64,000 nucleotides of DNA from Candidatus Falkowella caecavicola (lineage in GTDB: Bacteria; Bacillota; Clostridia; Oscillospirales; Ruminococcaceae), in assembly GCA_904420125.1 (NCBI GenBank), contig CAJFUK010000047.1:51624-115623 (forward strand), written 5' to 3'. Made by a program: the position numbers and the translations under genes. The notes below the pieces were generated by a model. It saw only the letters and a list, made by a program, of their open reading frames with translations, did not search any database and was not told the origin of the DNA. This document shows, piece by piece, positions 9,072 through 19,949 of the stretch. Every line of letters starts with the position of its first letter. Position 1 is the stretch's first letter.

Positions 9072-9961
9072 ACGGAATTCTTTGTATCAATAAACCCCAG
9101 GGATTTACTTCCTTTGACGTGATCGCCAAACTGCGTGGCATGACCCGAATCCGCCGGATTGGACATGCCGGTACTTTAGATCCAATGGCAACCGGCGTGC
9201 TTCCGATTTTTATCGGCGGGGCTGTCCGCGCAGTGGATTTGATGCCGGAAACCGACAAACGCTATACGGCGCTATTTCGCCTGGGAATGACAACCAACAC
9301 CCAGGACATAACCGGGGAAGTTATATCCCAAACGGTTTCCCACTGCACAAAAGAGGAACTTCTCTCTGTCCTTCCCCTTTTTCAAGGAGAAATTTTACAG
9401 GTTCCGCCCATGTTTTCTGCTGTTCAGGTCAATGGACAGCGCCTCTATGATCTGGCACGGCAGGGAAAAGAGGTCAAGCGGGATCCCCGTCCGGTTTTGA
9501 TTCGGGAATTAAACCTGACTGCTTTTGAGGAAGCATCCCAGACAGGAACATTGGATATCCTTTGTTCAAAAGGTACATATATCCGCACCTTATGCCACGA
9601 TATTGGCGAAAAATTAGGTTGCGGCGCGGTTCTGACCGGGCTCATCCGGACCATGTCGGGGGTATTTACACTGGCAGACAGTATGACAATGGAGCAGGCG
9701 CAGCAGTTGACTCAGGAGGGAACCCTATTATCCCATTTGACGCCGGTTGACCGTGTTTTCGCCTCTCTTCCCAAAATAATTCTCTCTCCGGTTCAGACAA
9801 AAAAATTTCTCAATGGGGTACGGTTGGATCTGCATCGTATTCACAGGGAAAGCGATGCACCCGAACAAAGAATCTATGGAAATAACGGCGATTTTCTCGG
9901 CATTGCAACGCTGCAGAAGGAAACCGAGGAACTCGTCATCAAAAAACTGTTTGCCCGGTAA
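9068..9961 (+). CDS. truB: tRNA pseudouridine-55 synthase TruB
   Basis: 297 residues from a TTG (9068) that overlaps the nrnA stop; GGGAGG lies just upstream. The catalytic loop GHAGTLDPMATGVLPI contains the essential aspartate. Other TruB blocks are GILCINKPQGFTSFDV at the N-terminus, KRYTALFRLGMTTNTQD, QVPPMFSAVQVNGQRLYDLAR and KGTYIRTLCHDIG. TruB makes pseudouridine-55 in the T-loop of tRNAs and acts as a tRNA chaperone. It is the last gene of the operon here: the ribF and rpsO genes that often follow are absent, and a strong terminator comes next. Confidence 0.96.
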   Translation: MNGILCINKPQGFTSFDVIAKLRGMTRIRRIGHAGTLDPMATGVLPIFIGGAVRAVDLMPETDKRYTALFRLGMTTNTQDITGEVISQTVSHCTKEELLSVLPLFQGEILQVPPMFSAVQVNGQRLYDLARQGKEVKRDPRPVLIRELNLTAFEEASQTGTLDILCSKGTYIRTLCHDIGEKLGCGAVLTGLIRTMSGVFTLADSMTMEQAQQLTQEGTLLSHLTPVDRVFASLPKIILSPVQTKKFLNGVRLDLHRIHRESDAPEQRIYGNNGDFLGIATLQKETEELVIKKLFAR

Positions 9962-10006
9962 TGTGTTTTAGGATCAAAAAATAAGGGTAAAAGGCAAATA
10001 CAAACC

Positions 10007-10047
10007 AGAAAAGAGGGTAAAGGCATATATGCTTTTACCCTCTTTTC
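10007..10047. terminator. Bidirectional terminator between truB and pepT
   Basis: AGAAAAGAGGGTAAA pairs with TTTACCCTCTTTTCT around a loop containing GCATATATGC. A-rich and T-rich flanks on either side allow it to end both the rightward truB operon and the leftward pepT transcript. Confidence 0.85.
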
Positions 10048-10087
10048 TATTTCTAATACATGCCCTCTGCACGACCCGCACAATGAT

Positions 10088-11314
10088 TTATCGGGATTTG
10101 TCCTGTGCGGTTACCAGCTGGCAGAGCACATCGACCATCCGATCCATCGACTGTACCGGAATATATTCAAACCGGCCGTGAAAATTATGTCCACCGGTCG
10201 AAAGATTCGGACAGGGGAGACCCTCATACGACAGACGCGCGCCGTCTGTTCCTCCGCGAATCGGAACAATCCTGGGGACGACGCCGCAGGCCTGCATAGC
10301 CTGTTCCGCTCGTTTGACGATCTCCAGACGAGGCATTATTTTTTCTTTCATGTTATAATAAGAATCTTTGATTTGCACGGCAATCGTATTCTCTCCAAAC
10401 AGGTCGTTCAGATAGGCGGCAATCTGTTGGATACGGTTTTTCTTTTCTGCAAATTTTCCACTGTCATGATCCCGGATAATATAATGCAAGACGGCTTTTT
10501 CTTCGTCGCCTTCCATTCCGCACAGATGATAAAATCCTTCATAACCCTGCGTATAGGCGGGATTTTCAAAAACAGGAAGCATGGAATGAAACTGCATACC
10601 AATCAGCAGGGCGTTTTTCATCTTTCCCTTTGCGCTGCCCGGATGGATATTGACGCCATGCACCTCGATGACCGCAGCCGCTGCATTAAAATTTTCATAT
10701 TCAATTTCTCCCAGAGCGCCTCCGTCCACTGTATAAGCAAAATCTGCGCCAAATCCAGGAATATTAAACCGGTCCGCCCCCCGTCCAATTTCTTCATCTG
10801 GGGTAAAACCGATACAAATCTTTCCATGCGGCAAATCGGATTTGATGATTTGTTCAGCCGCTGTCAGGATCTCCGCAATGCCGGCCTTATCATCCGCTCC
10901 CAGCAATGTGGTGCCGTCGGTCACGATCAGATCCTGCCCAACATACGCCAATAAACTGTCAAATTCCTGCGGAGACATAAAAATTTTCTTTTCAGGATGA
11001 AGACAGATGGTTCCACCATCATAATGATGCAGGATCTGTGGATGAATCTTTTCTCCCGCGCAGGAAGGGGAGACATCCATATGGGCAATCAAGCCGATGG
11101 ATGGTTGATCTTCCATCCCTTCTGTTGCCGGGATATGTCCGTAGACATATCCGTCCGCATCCATACCGGCATCGGTCATCCCCATATCCTGCATTTCCCG
11201 GACCAGCATCTGTCCCAGAACCCGCTGACCTTCTGTGGAAGGGCAGGTTTCACTGTTTTCATTTGAGGTTGTGTGTACCGCGACATATTGTAAAAAACGT
11301 TGGTACGCTCTCAT
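10088..11314 (-). CDS. pepT: Peptidase T (tripeptide aminopeptidase)
   Basis: 408 residues, the normal PepT length, from an ATG behind AGGAGGG. PepT is a cytoplasmic two-zinc M20 peptidase that removes the N-terminal residue from tripeptides. Zinc and catalytic motifs are visible: AHMDVSP (HxD), TTLLGADDKAGIAEI, FTPDEEIGRGADRF, TVDGG and the C-terminal GGTDGARLSYEGLPCPNLSTGG with the zinc-binding histidine in GGHNFHG. The longer frame from 11362 would include the ribosome binding site and is rejected. It stands alone between truB and gyrA. Confidence 0.96.
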   Translation of the reverse strand: MRAYQRFLQYVAVHTTSNENSETCPSTEGQRVLGQMLVREMQDMGMTDAGMDADGYVYGHIPATEGMEDQPSIGLIAHMDVSPSCAGEKIHPQILHHYDGGTICLHPEKKIFMSPQEFDSLLAYVGQDLIVTDGTTLLGADDKAGIAEILTAAEQIIKSDLPHGKICIGFTPDEEIGRGADRFNIPGFGADFAYTVDGGALGEIEYENFNAAAAVIEVHGVNIHPGSAKGKMKNALLIGMQFHSMLPVFENPAYTQGYEGFYHLCGMEGDEEKAVLHYIIRDHDSGKFAEKKNRIQQIAAYLNDLFGENTIAVQIKDSYYNMKEKIMPRLEIVKRAEQAMQACGVVPRIVPIRGGTDGARLSYEGLPCPNLSTGGHNFHGRFEYIPVQSMDRMVDVLCQLVTAQDKSR

Positions 11315-11349
11315 ATGCTCCCTCCTGTATATTTGATATAGATGGATTA

Positions 11350-11374
11350 CGCCTGCTGCCATTGGCAGCAGGCG
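11350..11374. terminator. GC-rich hairpin after gyrA
   Basis: CGCCTGCTGCC-ATT-GGCAGCAGGCG is a perfect 11-bp stem with a 3-base loop between the 3' end of gyrA and the start of pepT. No T-run follows on the minus strand, so full termination is uncertain; it may stabilise the gyrA mRNA end. Confidence 0.5.
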
Positions 11375-11400
11375 TTTGTCCTGATCTTGTTATCTCCTGC

Positions 11401-13974
11401 TTATTCTTCTGACTCATCTTCTGGGATTTCTTCCAATTCTGTCTGTTCTGTCTGTTCTGCAAACGTTGCATCTTCCTCTGCAGAAGACAAATCTTCTTCT
11501 TCACCGCCTTCAATTTCTTCAATCTGTGCGGTTTCTTCCTCTTCTTCATGTTCTGTTTTTGCAAAAGTAACGACCTGTGCGTCTTCATTCAGACGCATCA
11601 CTTTAACACCAGTTGCATAACGGGACATGATACGGATATCGCTGACCCGAATCCGGATAATGACACCATCGCTGGAAATCAAAATCAGATCATTGTTTTC
11701 ATCGACTGTATCCAATCCACAGACGTAGCCTTTTTCTTCTCCTGTTTTATAGTTACGGATTCCATATCCGCCGCGGGACTGGAGACGGTAATCTGTCATC
11801 AAAGAACGCCGGCCGATGCCTTTATCGGTGACGGTGATCACGGTCTGACCTTCCCGTACACAAGACATACCAACCACCTCATCATCCCCGCGCAGACGGA
11901 TAGCACGCACACCGGTTGCTGAACGGGAAAGAGGCCTGAGCTGATTCTCATGGAAACGAATCGCCATTCCATTGCGCGTACCGATCAGCAGATCGTCATT
12001 TCCATTGGTCATACGAACCCAGGAAAGGACATCTCCTTCATTCAATTTGATCGCAATCAGCCCATTTTTCCGGATATTCTGATAAGCAGTCAATTCAGTC
12101 CGCTTAATAATCCCCTTTTTCGTCACCATGACCAGATACTGATCCGGATTGAAATCCCGTACCGTGATCATGGAGGTCACTTTCTCGTCCTCTTCCAGCG
12201 GTAAGAGATTGACCATATTCGCACCTTTGGATGTCCGTCCACCCTCTGGAATCTCATACCCCTTCAACTTAAACATGCGGCCTTTACTGGTAATAAACAG
12301 AAGATTGTCATGCGTTGAACAAATATACAGTTCTTTAACAAAATCTTCCTCCCGCTGTTTCATGCCGGAAATACCCCGACCACCGCGTTTTTGGGTTTTA
12401 TAAACACTGGCGTTCTGTCTTTTAATATACCCATAATGGGTCAGCGTAATCACGATACCTTCATCTGGAATCAGATCTTCTACATCCATCTCTCCGCTGA
12501 TAGACACAATTTCGGTCCGACGTTCATCCCCAAACTTTTTGCGGATCACATCCAGCTCATCCCGAACAATCTGTAAGATTTTTCCTTCATCTGCGAGAAT
12601 GGCCTCTAATTCTCGGATTTTAATGCGCAGATTTGCCAGTTCTTCCTCGATCTTTTCCCGTTCCATCCCGGATAAACGTCCAAGCTGCATCTGCACAATC
12701 GCAGTAGCCTGGACATCATCCAAATCAAAACGTTCCATCAAGTTTATTTTACTGTCTGCGATGGATTTTGACGCCCGGATAATCCGGATCACTTCGTCAA
12801 TATAATCCACAGCGATTTTCAAGCCTTCGTATATATGTTCCCGTTCCCTGGTTTTCCGCAGATCAAACTGGGTGCGTTTAATAATGATCTGTTCCTGGAA
12901 TTTGATATATTCCTGTAAACATTCTTTCAGCGTCAGGATCTTAGGCTGCCCATTTACCAGAGCCAGCATGGTTACGCCGACCGTTGTCTGCATCTGGGTC
13001 AGGTTATACAGATGATTCAAGACAATCTGCGGGTTGGCATCCCGTTTTAAATCAATGACCATTCGCATGCCATCCCGGTCCGATTCATCAATCAAATCAG
13101 AAATTCCATCCAATCGCTTGTCTTTTACCAGCTCTGCAATATTTTCCAAAAGCTTTGCTTTGTTGACCATATAGGGCAACTCGGTGACCGCAATCCGAAA
13201 ACGGTTGTTTTTCGTTTCTTCAATTTCAGCACGGGCACGCAGGGTAATGAGGCCCCGGCCGGTTGCATACGCCGATCGGATACCGGCCCGGCCCATAATA
13301 ATGCCGGCTGTCGGGAAGTCCGGCCCTTTGATATATTCCATAATTTCCGACAGTTCTGCATCCGGATTTTCAATCAACAGGTTGATCGCATCAATCACTT
13401 CACAGAGATTATGCGGCGGAATATTGGTTGCCATACCGACAGCGATACCCGTCGATCCATTCACTAACAGATTCGGAAAACGGGAGGGAAGCATAACCGG
13501 TTCCTGCAGACGGTCATCATAGTTGGGCATATAATCAATGGTCTCTTTTTCTATATCCGTCAGCATTTCCATGGAAATTTTGCTCATCCGCGCTTCGGTA
13601 TAACGATACGCAGCAGGAGGGTCTCCATCCACAGAACCAAAGTTTCCATGTCCATCAATCAGCGGATAGCGCAGGGAAAAATCCTGTGCCAGACGCACAA
13701 GGGCATCATACACAGAAGCATCACCATGCGGATGATAACTGCCCAAAACGGCTCCAACTGTATCCGCACATTTACGATAAGGTTTGTCCGGCGTGATCCC
13801 GCGTTCATACAGCGTATACAGAATACGCCTGTGTACAGGCTTCAGGCCGTCACGCACATCCGGAAGCGCACGGCCAACAATGACGGACATGGAGTAAGCC
13901 AAATAAGACTTCTTCATTTCCTTTTCAATATCAACAGGGATAATCTTTTGATCTTCTGTATACAAATAGTTCAC
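11401..13974 (-). CDS. gyrA: DNA gyrase subunit A
   Basis: 857 residues from a GTG. The N-terminal breakage-reunion domain carries VIVGRALPDVRDGLKPVHRR, the helix SYHPHGDASVYDALVRL and the catalytic tyrosine in AAYRYTEARM. The C-terminal beta-pinwheel has the GyrA box QKRGGRG (in KTQKRGGRGISGM), which separates it from ParC. A tail of about 50 residues is almost all Glu, Ser, Thr and Asp. With GyrB it introduces negative supercoils. In the quinolone-determining helix the residue at the E. coli Ser83 position is Ala. It is separated from gyrB by a membrane-protein gene, unlike the direct gyrB-gyrA adjacency of most Bacillota. Confidence 0.98.
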   Translation of the reverse strand: MNYLYTEDQKIIPVDIEKEMKKSYLAYSMSVIVGRALPDVRDGLKPVHRRILYTLYERGITPDKPYRKCADTVGAVLGSYHPHGDASVYDALVRLAQDFSLRYPLIDGHGNFGSVDGDPPAAYRYTEARMSKISMEMLTDIEKETIDYMPNYDDRLQEPVMLPSRFPNLLVNGSTGIAVGMATNIPPHNLCEVIDAINLLIENPDAELSEIMEYIKGPDFPTAGIIMGRAGIRSAYATGRGLITLRARAEIEETKNNRFRIAVTELPYMVNKAKLLENIAELVKDKRLDGISDLIDESDRDGMRMVIDLKRDANPQIVLNHLYNLTQMQTTVGVTMLALVNGQPKILTLKECLQEYIKFQEQIIIKRTQFDLRKTREREHIYEGLKIAVDYIDEVIRIIRASKSIADSKINLMERFDLDDVQATAIVQMQLGRLSGMEREKIEEELANLRIKIRELEAILADEGKILQIVRDELDVIRKKFGDERRTEIVSISGEMDVEDLIPDEGIVITLTHYGYIKRQNASVYKTQKRGGRGISGMKQREEDFVKELYICSTHDNLLFITSKGRMFKLKGYEIPEGGRTSKGANMVNLLPLEEDEKVTSMITVRDFNPDQYLVMVTKKGIIKRTELTAYQNIRKNGLIAIKLNEGDVLSWVRMTNGNDDLLIGTRNGMAIRFHENQLRPLSRSATGVRAIRLRGDDEVVGMSCVREGQTVITVTDKGIGRRSLMTDYRLQSRGGYGIRNYKTGEEKGYVCGLDTVDENNDLILISSDGVIIRIRVSDIRIMSRYATGVKVMRLNEDAQVVTFAKTEHEEEEETAQIEEIEGGEEEDLSSAEEDATFAEQTEQTELEEIPEDESEE

Positions 13975-14044
13975 CTTCCAAATATCCTAAAATTGTTCCA
14001 TCCCGGTTATTCCGGTTATTGGTTCCAATATATCCATCTTCCCA

Positions 14045-14800
14045 TCAACTGCTGATGGATTCTGTCCCGATCACATGGTACCGTTCATGCAGACTTTCGG
14101 ACAACAGAGCCGTCAGCTGTTTTTGCAATTCTTCCTCCATACAGCGCTTAGGGAGAATATACAAACGTTCCTTTCCGACACGGATCACATACAACGCCTG
14201 ATTTTCATATACATATACTTTTTCTTTGGCAAACTGAATGGTGCAGACACCGTTTTCCTGAAGAATCAGAAGCCGATCCGGATACACCTTCATACTGAAG
14301 ACATGATCTTTTAATTCTGATTCCACACTCGCTGCCATCTGCTTACGGTGGCGATAGGGGGTATGCCATACAATAACAATCGTAGCCAATGCAAGCCCCA
14401 GGCAGACAAAATTCATAAACTGCGTATCCCCATTGATGATTCTGAAAGCAAATACCCCCAGAAGCAGAATCAATATGACAGTATAAATACTGTTTTTCAG
14501 CAGCATGACATGCCGCTGAAAAACCTTCAGACCCGCATACACATCTTCACCCGACAGGGTATAGGAAATCTCCAGATGTTCCACACCCTCCAGTTCCGGA
14601 TCCATTTCGGAAAAATCCTCTTTCAATCCATCCAGCTGATCAAATTTTTCAGAAGGGATAAATCCGCTGTTTCGCGATTTTTTCTCCGGGGCAGCGGGCG
14701 TTGTTTCGGAAGATACTTCCTCCGGTGTTTCTGCTTCCGATACCGGCTGTTCTGCCGTTTCTTCTGTCGGATCCTGTAATTGCTTTTCCTTTTCCAACAT
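14045..14800 (-). CDS. YcxB-like membrane protein between gyrB and gyrA
   Basis: 251 residues. Residues 1-60 are acidic and low-complexity (many E, P, T), followed by a folded segment beginning at DPELEGVEHLEISYTLSGED. Two hydrophobic helices follow: SIYTVILILLLGVFAF and FVCLGLALATIVIVW. The C-terminal part (YPDRLLILQENGVCTIQFAKEKVYVYENQALYVIRVG, then RLYILPKRCME) matches the PH-like YcxB C-terminal domain pattern. Function is unknown for the family. The gene is 15 bases downstream of gyrB and 70 upstream of gyrA, so all three are likely one transcript. The family call is by pattern recognition; the membrane topology and the N-terminal disorder are seen directly. Confidence 0.75.
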   Translation of the reverse strand: MLEKEKQLQDPTEETAEQPVSEAETPEEVSSETTPAAPEKKSRNSGFIPSEKFDQLDGLKEDFSEMDPELEGVEHLEISYTLSGEDVYAGLKVFQRHVMLLKNSIYTVILILLLGVFAFRIINGDTQFMNFVCLGLALATIVIVWHTPYRHRKQMAASVESELKDHVFSMKVYPDRLLILQENGVCTIQFAKEKVYVYENQALYVIRVGKERLYILPKRCMEEELQKQLTALLSESLHERYHVIGTESISS

Positions 14801-14815
14801 GCAATCTCCTTTTTT

Positions 14816-17078
<2,263 letters not shown>

Positions 17079-17097
17079 CTGCATCAACTCCTTGTGA

Positions 17098-18216
17098 TCA
17101 TAAAGTCTGTTCCGTACAAATCTTTCCATCAGCCAGCATGAAAATTTTTCCTTTTCTCATCCGCAGCGTGTTTAAGACATCACAGCAGGTAATAAATACC
17201 TGGCACTGACCGATATAATTTAAAATATATTCCTGCCGGTTCTGATCCAGTTCGCTCATGACATCATCCAGAAAGATCACCGGTTGCTGACCGTTGATCT
17301 TCTCCAGCAGCCGTGCTTCCGCCAGTTTCAGAGTTAATGCGCAGCTTCTCTGCTGCCCCTGGGAAGCAAAATTTTTCACAGAAAGTCCATTAATTTTCAT
17401 CTCCAGATCATCCCGATGCACACCGACACTGGTAAAGCCCTGGCGCACATCCTGTTCTCTTGCTGCACAAAGCGCTTCAAAATATTGATTGATTCTGGCA
17501 TCGTCATATTTTTCTCCGATCCATTCTTCTGAAAAGACAGTGGAAATATAAGAAAGAGACAGGTCTTCCTGCCGTCTGGAAATGCCTTCATAAATTGTTT
17601 TGGAAAATTTTTGGAGTTTATGCAGATAATCCTGACGGTAAATCGTCAGAATGGTCCCCAATTTTGCCAACTGCTGGTCCCAGATATCCATCGTGTCCCG
17701 CAACGCTGCATATTGACGCAGATCCTTCAATAAAATATTGCGCTGGTTGAGCACCCGTTCATATTGAGACAGAAAATGTCCGTAATCCGGTTTGATCTGC
17801 GCAATGGCCGTATCCATAAATCTGCGCCGGATTTGCGGCGCAGATTTCACCAGGCTGATATGCTCAGGAGAAAAAACAACGGTATATATGCTCCCGGACA
17901 GGCCTGCAACACTTTCCAGCGGCACGCGGTTTAAAAACGCTTTCTTTTTCACGCCAATCCGCAGTTCTGCATCCTGGGTCCGCTCCCCATCGAAAAAAGA
18001 CATGGACAACCTGCATTCTTTCTGCCCGAATGCCAGATATTCATGGTCTTTTGCTCCCCGAAAACTCCGCATACCGGAAAACAGATACATTGCTTCCAGC
18101 AGATTCGTCTTTCCCTGTGCATTCTCTCCGCAAATCACATTCATTCCAGGATCAGGATGAAACTCCATTTCTTTTAAGTTTCGAAAATGAGAACTTTGAA
18201 AACTGACAACGTACAA
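17098..18216 (-). CDS. recF: DNA replication and repair protein RecF
   Basis: 372 residues. Walker A is GENAQGKTNLLEA near residue 30, the ABC-type signature region is ASQGQQRSCALTLKLAEARLL, and Walker B is PVIFLDDVMSELDQNR. RecF helps RecA load at single-strand gaps and acts with RecR at stalled forks. The start appears to be TTG 18216 behind GGGGAATGAAG; an overlapping ATG is out of frame. It lies in the conserved dnaN-S4-recF-remB-gyrB order. Confidence 0.96.
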   Translation of the reverse strand: MYVVSFQSSHFRNLKEMEFHPDPGMNVICGENAQGKTNLLEAMYLFSGMRSFRGAKDHEYLAFGQKECRLSMSFFDGERTQDAELRIGVKKKAFLNRVPLESVAGLSGSIYTVVFSPEHISLVKSAPQIRRRFMDTAIAQIKPDYGHFLSQYERVLNQRNILLKDLRQYAALRDTMDIWDQQLAKLGTILTIYRQDYLHKLQKFSKTIYEGISRRQEDLSLSYISTVFSEEWIGEKYDDARINQYFEALCAAREQDVRQGFTSVGVHRDDLEMKINGLSVKNFASQGQQRSCALTLKLAEARLLEKINGQQPVIFLDDVMSELDQNRQEYILNYIGQCQVFITCCDVLNTLRMRKGKIFMLADGKICTEQTL

Positions 18217-18239
18217 ACTTCATTCCCCGTTCATCCTTG

Positions 18240-18467
18240 TCATCCGGTACTCCGTGCAGTAATGATAAAAGACGCGCCGTTTAGTTCAATGAGATCTCCC
18301 GGATATAATTTTTTCCCCCGCATCGTACAGACCTTGCCGTTTACCTGAACCATTTCTCCAAGAATCAGCTCCTTGGCATGGCCGCCGGTTTCACAAAGAC
18401 CGGCCAGCTTCAAGGCCTGATCCAGTTTAATCATATCAGTATAAATCTCAATCTTTTCAGTTTCCAT
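18240..18467 (-). CDS. S4-domain RNA-binding protein (YaaA/RlbA type)
   Basis: 75 residues forming one S4 RNA-binding domain: [48 protein letters not shown]. The homologue between dnaN and recF in B. subtilis (yaaA, also called rlbA) is linked to 50S ribosome assembly. It overlaps the dnaN end by 11 bases, implying translational coupling. Typical length and position, so orthology is likely. Confidence 0.93.
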   Translation of the reverse strand: METEKIEIYTDMIKLDQALKLAGLCETGGHAKELILGEMVQVNGKVCTMRGKKLYPGDLIELNGASFIITARSTG

Positions 18468-19566
18468 CTTTTAATCTCACCGGCAGGACTAAGAACAAGA
18501 AAGATTCCCCTTCTAAAGGCAACAGCTTAATCGGAGAAACAGGGCCGTTAAATTCCAGATAAATTTCATCCGCTTCTGTCGCTTTCAATGCGTCCGTCAT
18601 ATATTTATTGTTAAACCCGATTTTTAAGGAAGCGCCTTCCATCTGAACCGGCATCTGATCATCTACTTTACCTATGCTGCTTTCACAGAACAGAGACATC
18701 ATCCCATCCGATAACTCACATTTAACCGGCGGTTTGCGTTTATCATTAATAATAATCGATACCCGGTCAATAATATCAATAAACTCCCGCGTTTTTACCC
18801 GAAGTTTGGTCGTTGCACCATCCGGAATGGTCGCATTGTAATTTAAAAATTCACCTTCCAGCAGACGGGAAATCACATAATACCCATCGATGATAAAAAT
18901 AATATGCTTATTTCCAACCTGTACTGTGACCTGTGCTTCTTCTTCATCCGGCATCAACTTGCTGATTTCCTGCAGCGTACGTCCCGGAACCACGAAATTC
19001 TTTTCTCCAGAATAATCCACCGTCTCTTTTGCCAACGCAAGCCGGTATCCATCTACAGAGACAATATGGAGATTCCCATTTTTAATATCAAATAAGGATC
19101 CTGTAATCAGCGGATTCTGGTCGGTGACGGCAACAGCAAAAATCGTTTGCCGGATCATGGATTTTAAAACAGAAGAACGAATGGACAGACTTTCAGATTC
19201 ATCTATTTGCGGAATATCGGGATATTCTTCTTTGGAAATGCCCAAAATGGTAAAATTCGCATTTCCAGCCGAAAGCAGGGTTAAAAGCTTTTCATCAGTG
19301 GAAATTTTAATTGTATCACTCTGCGCTTTTCGCAGAATATCACTGAAAATCCGGGCATTTAAAACAATATTACCGGATTCTTCTCCGCGAACCGGGATGG
19401 TTTTTCGAATACCAAGTTCCAGATTATAACCGGTTAGCGTTAATTCATCTCCCGTGCATTCCAGTAAAACGCCCTCTAAAGCGGTAATATTCGATCGCTG
19501 GGAAACAGCGAGGGAAATATTTGTCACCGCTTCGTTTAATGTTTTCAGATCACAAGTAAATTTCAT
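18457..19566 (-). CDS. dnaN: DNA polymerase III beta subunit (sliding clamp)
   Basis: 369 residues in three similar ~120-residue domains. Characteristic runs are [15 protein letters not shown] in domain 1, [22 protein letters not shown] and [11 protein letters not shown] in domain 2, and the C-terminal SPIKLLP and LVLPVRL that form the clamp's peptide-binding pocket. The ring-shaped dimer tethers the replicative polymerase. ATG 19566 follows GAGGTGATAAT. It is separated from dnaA by 383 bases of probable origin DNA. Confidence 0.97.
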   Translation of the reverse strand: MKFTCDLKTLNEAVTNISLAVSQRSNITALEGVLLECTGDELTLTGYNLELGIRKTIPVRGEESGNIVLNARIFSDILRKAQSDTIKISTDEKLLTLLSAGNANFTILGISKEEYPDIPQIDESESLSIRSSVLKSMIRQTIFAVAVTDQNPLITGSLFDIKNGNLHIVSVDGYRLALAKETVDYSGEKNFVVPGRTLQEISKLMPDEEEAQVTVQVGNKHIIFIIDGYYVISRLLEGEFLNYNATIPDGATTKLRVKTREFIDIIDRVSIIINDKRKPPVKCELSDGMMSLFCESSIGKVDDQMPVQMEGASLKIGFNNKYMTDALKATEADEIYLEFNGPVSPIKLLPLEGESFLFLVLPVRLKDGN

Positions 19567-19949
19567 ATTATCACCTCATAGGTTGTCCGATGAAAAATGT
19601 ATGTTTATGGAAAGAAAAAGCAGTTTTTAAACAACTTTTCTTTTGTTTTTTAAAAACAAGAAAGAAAAGGATAGAAAATATATCTTAAAAATAGTCGTAG
19701 TAGTAGAGGACCGGAAATTGTGGAAAATTGAAAAGAAGCGTTTGGAAAGGGATTTTTTGCCGTTTGTTTTCTAACATGAATTTTTTGAGAAAAAGTAAAA
19801 AAGTTGAAATTCAAAAAGTTATAAACGGGATTGTTGAAAACTCTGTCAAAAATGTTGAAAACTTTTTGAAAACTCGGTGTAAAACTCAGGCTTCAAAGAT
19901 TTTCACAATCAGGCTGTTGAAAGAGTTGAAAGATCAATCGTTTAAAACT
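19567..19949. other. Candidate oriC segment between dnaN and dnaA
   Basis: AT-rich, gene-free DNA downstream of dnaA. DnaA-box-like nonamers all point the same way: TGTGGAAAA (19719-19727, one mismatch from the TGTGGATAA consensus), TGTTGAAAA (19832-19840 and 19853-19861), TTTTGAAAA (19864-19872), TGTTGAAAG (19915-19923) and AGTTGAAAG (19924-19932). The three at 19832, 19853 and 19864 are 21 and 11 bases apart, which keeps them on one face of the helix. With the upstream segment this gives the bipartite origin known from Bacillus and Helicobacter. A small + frame here (19728-20315) is not a gene. Confidence 0.65.
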
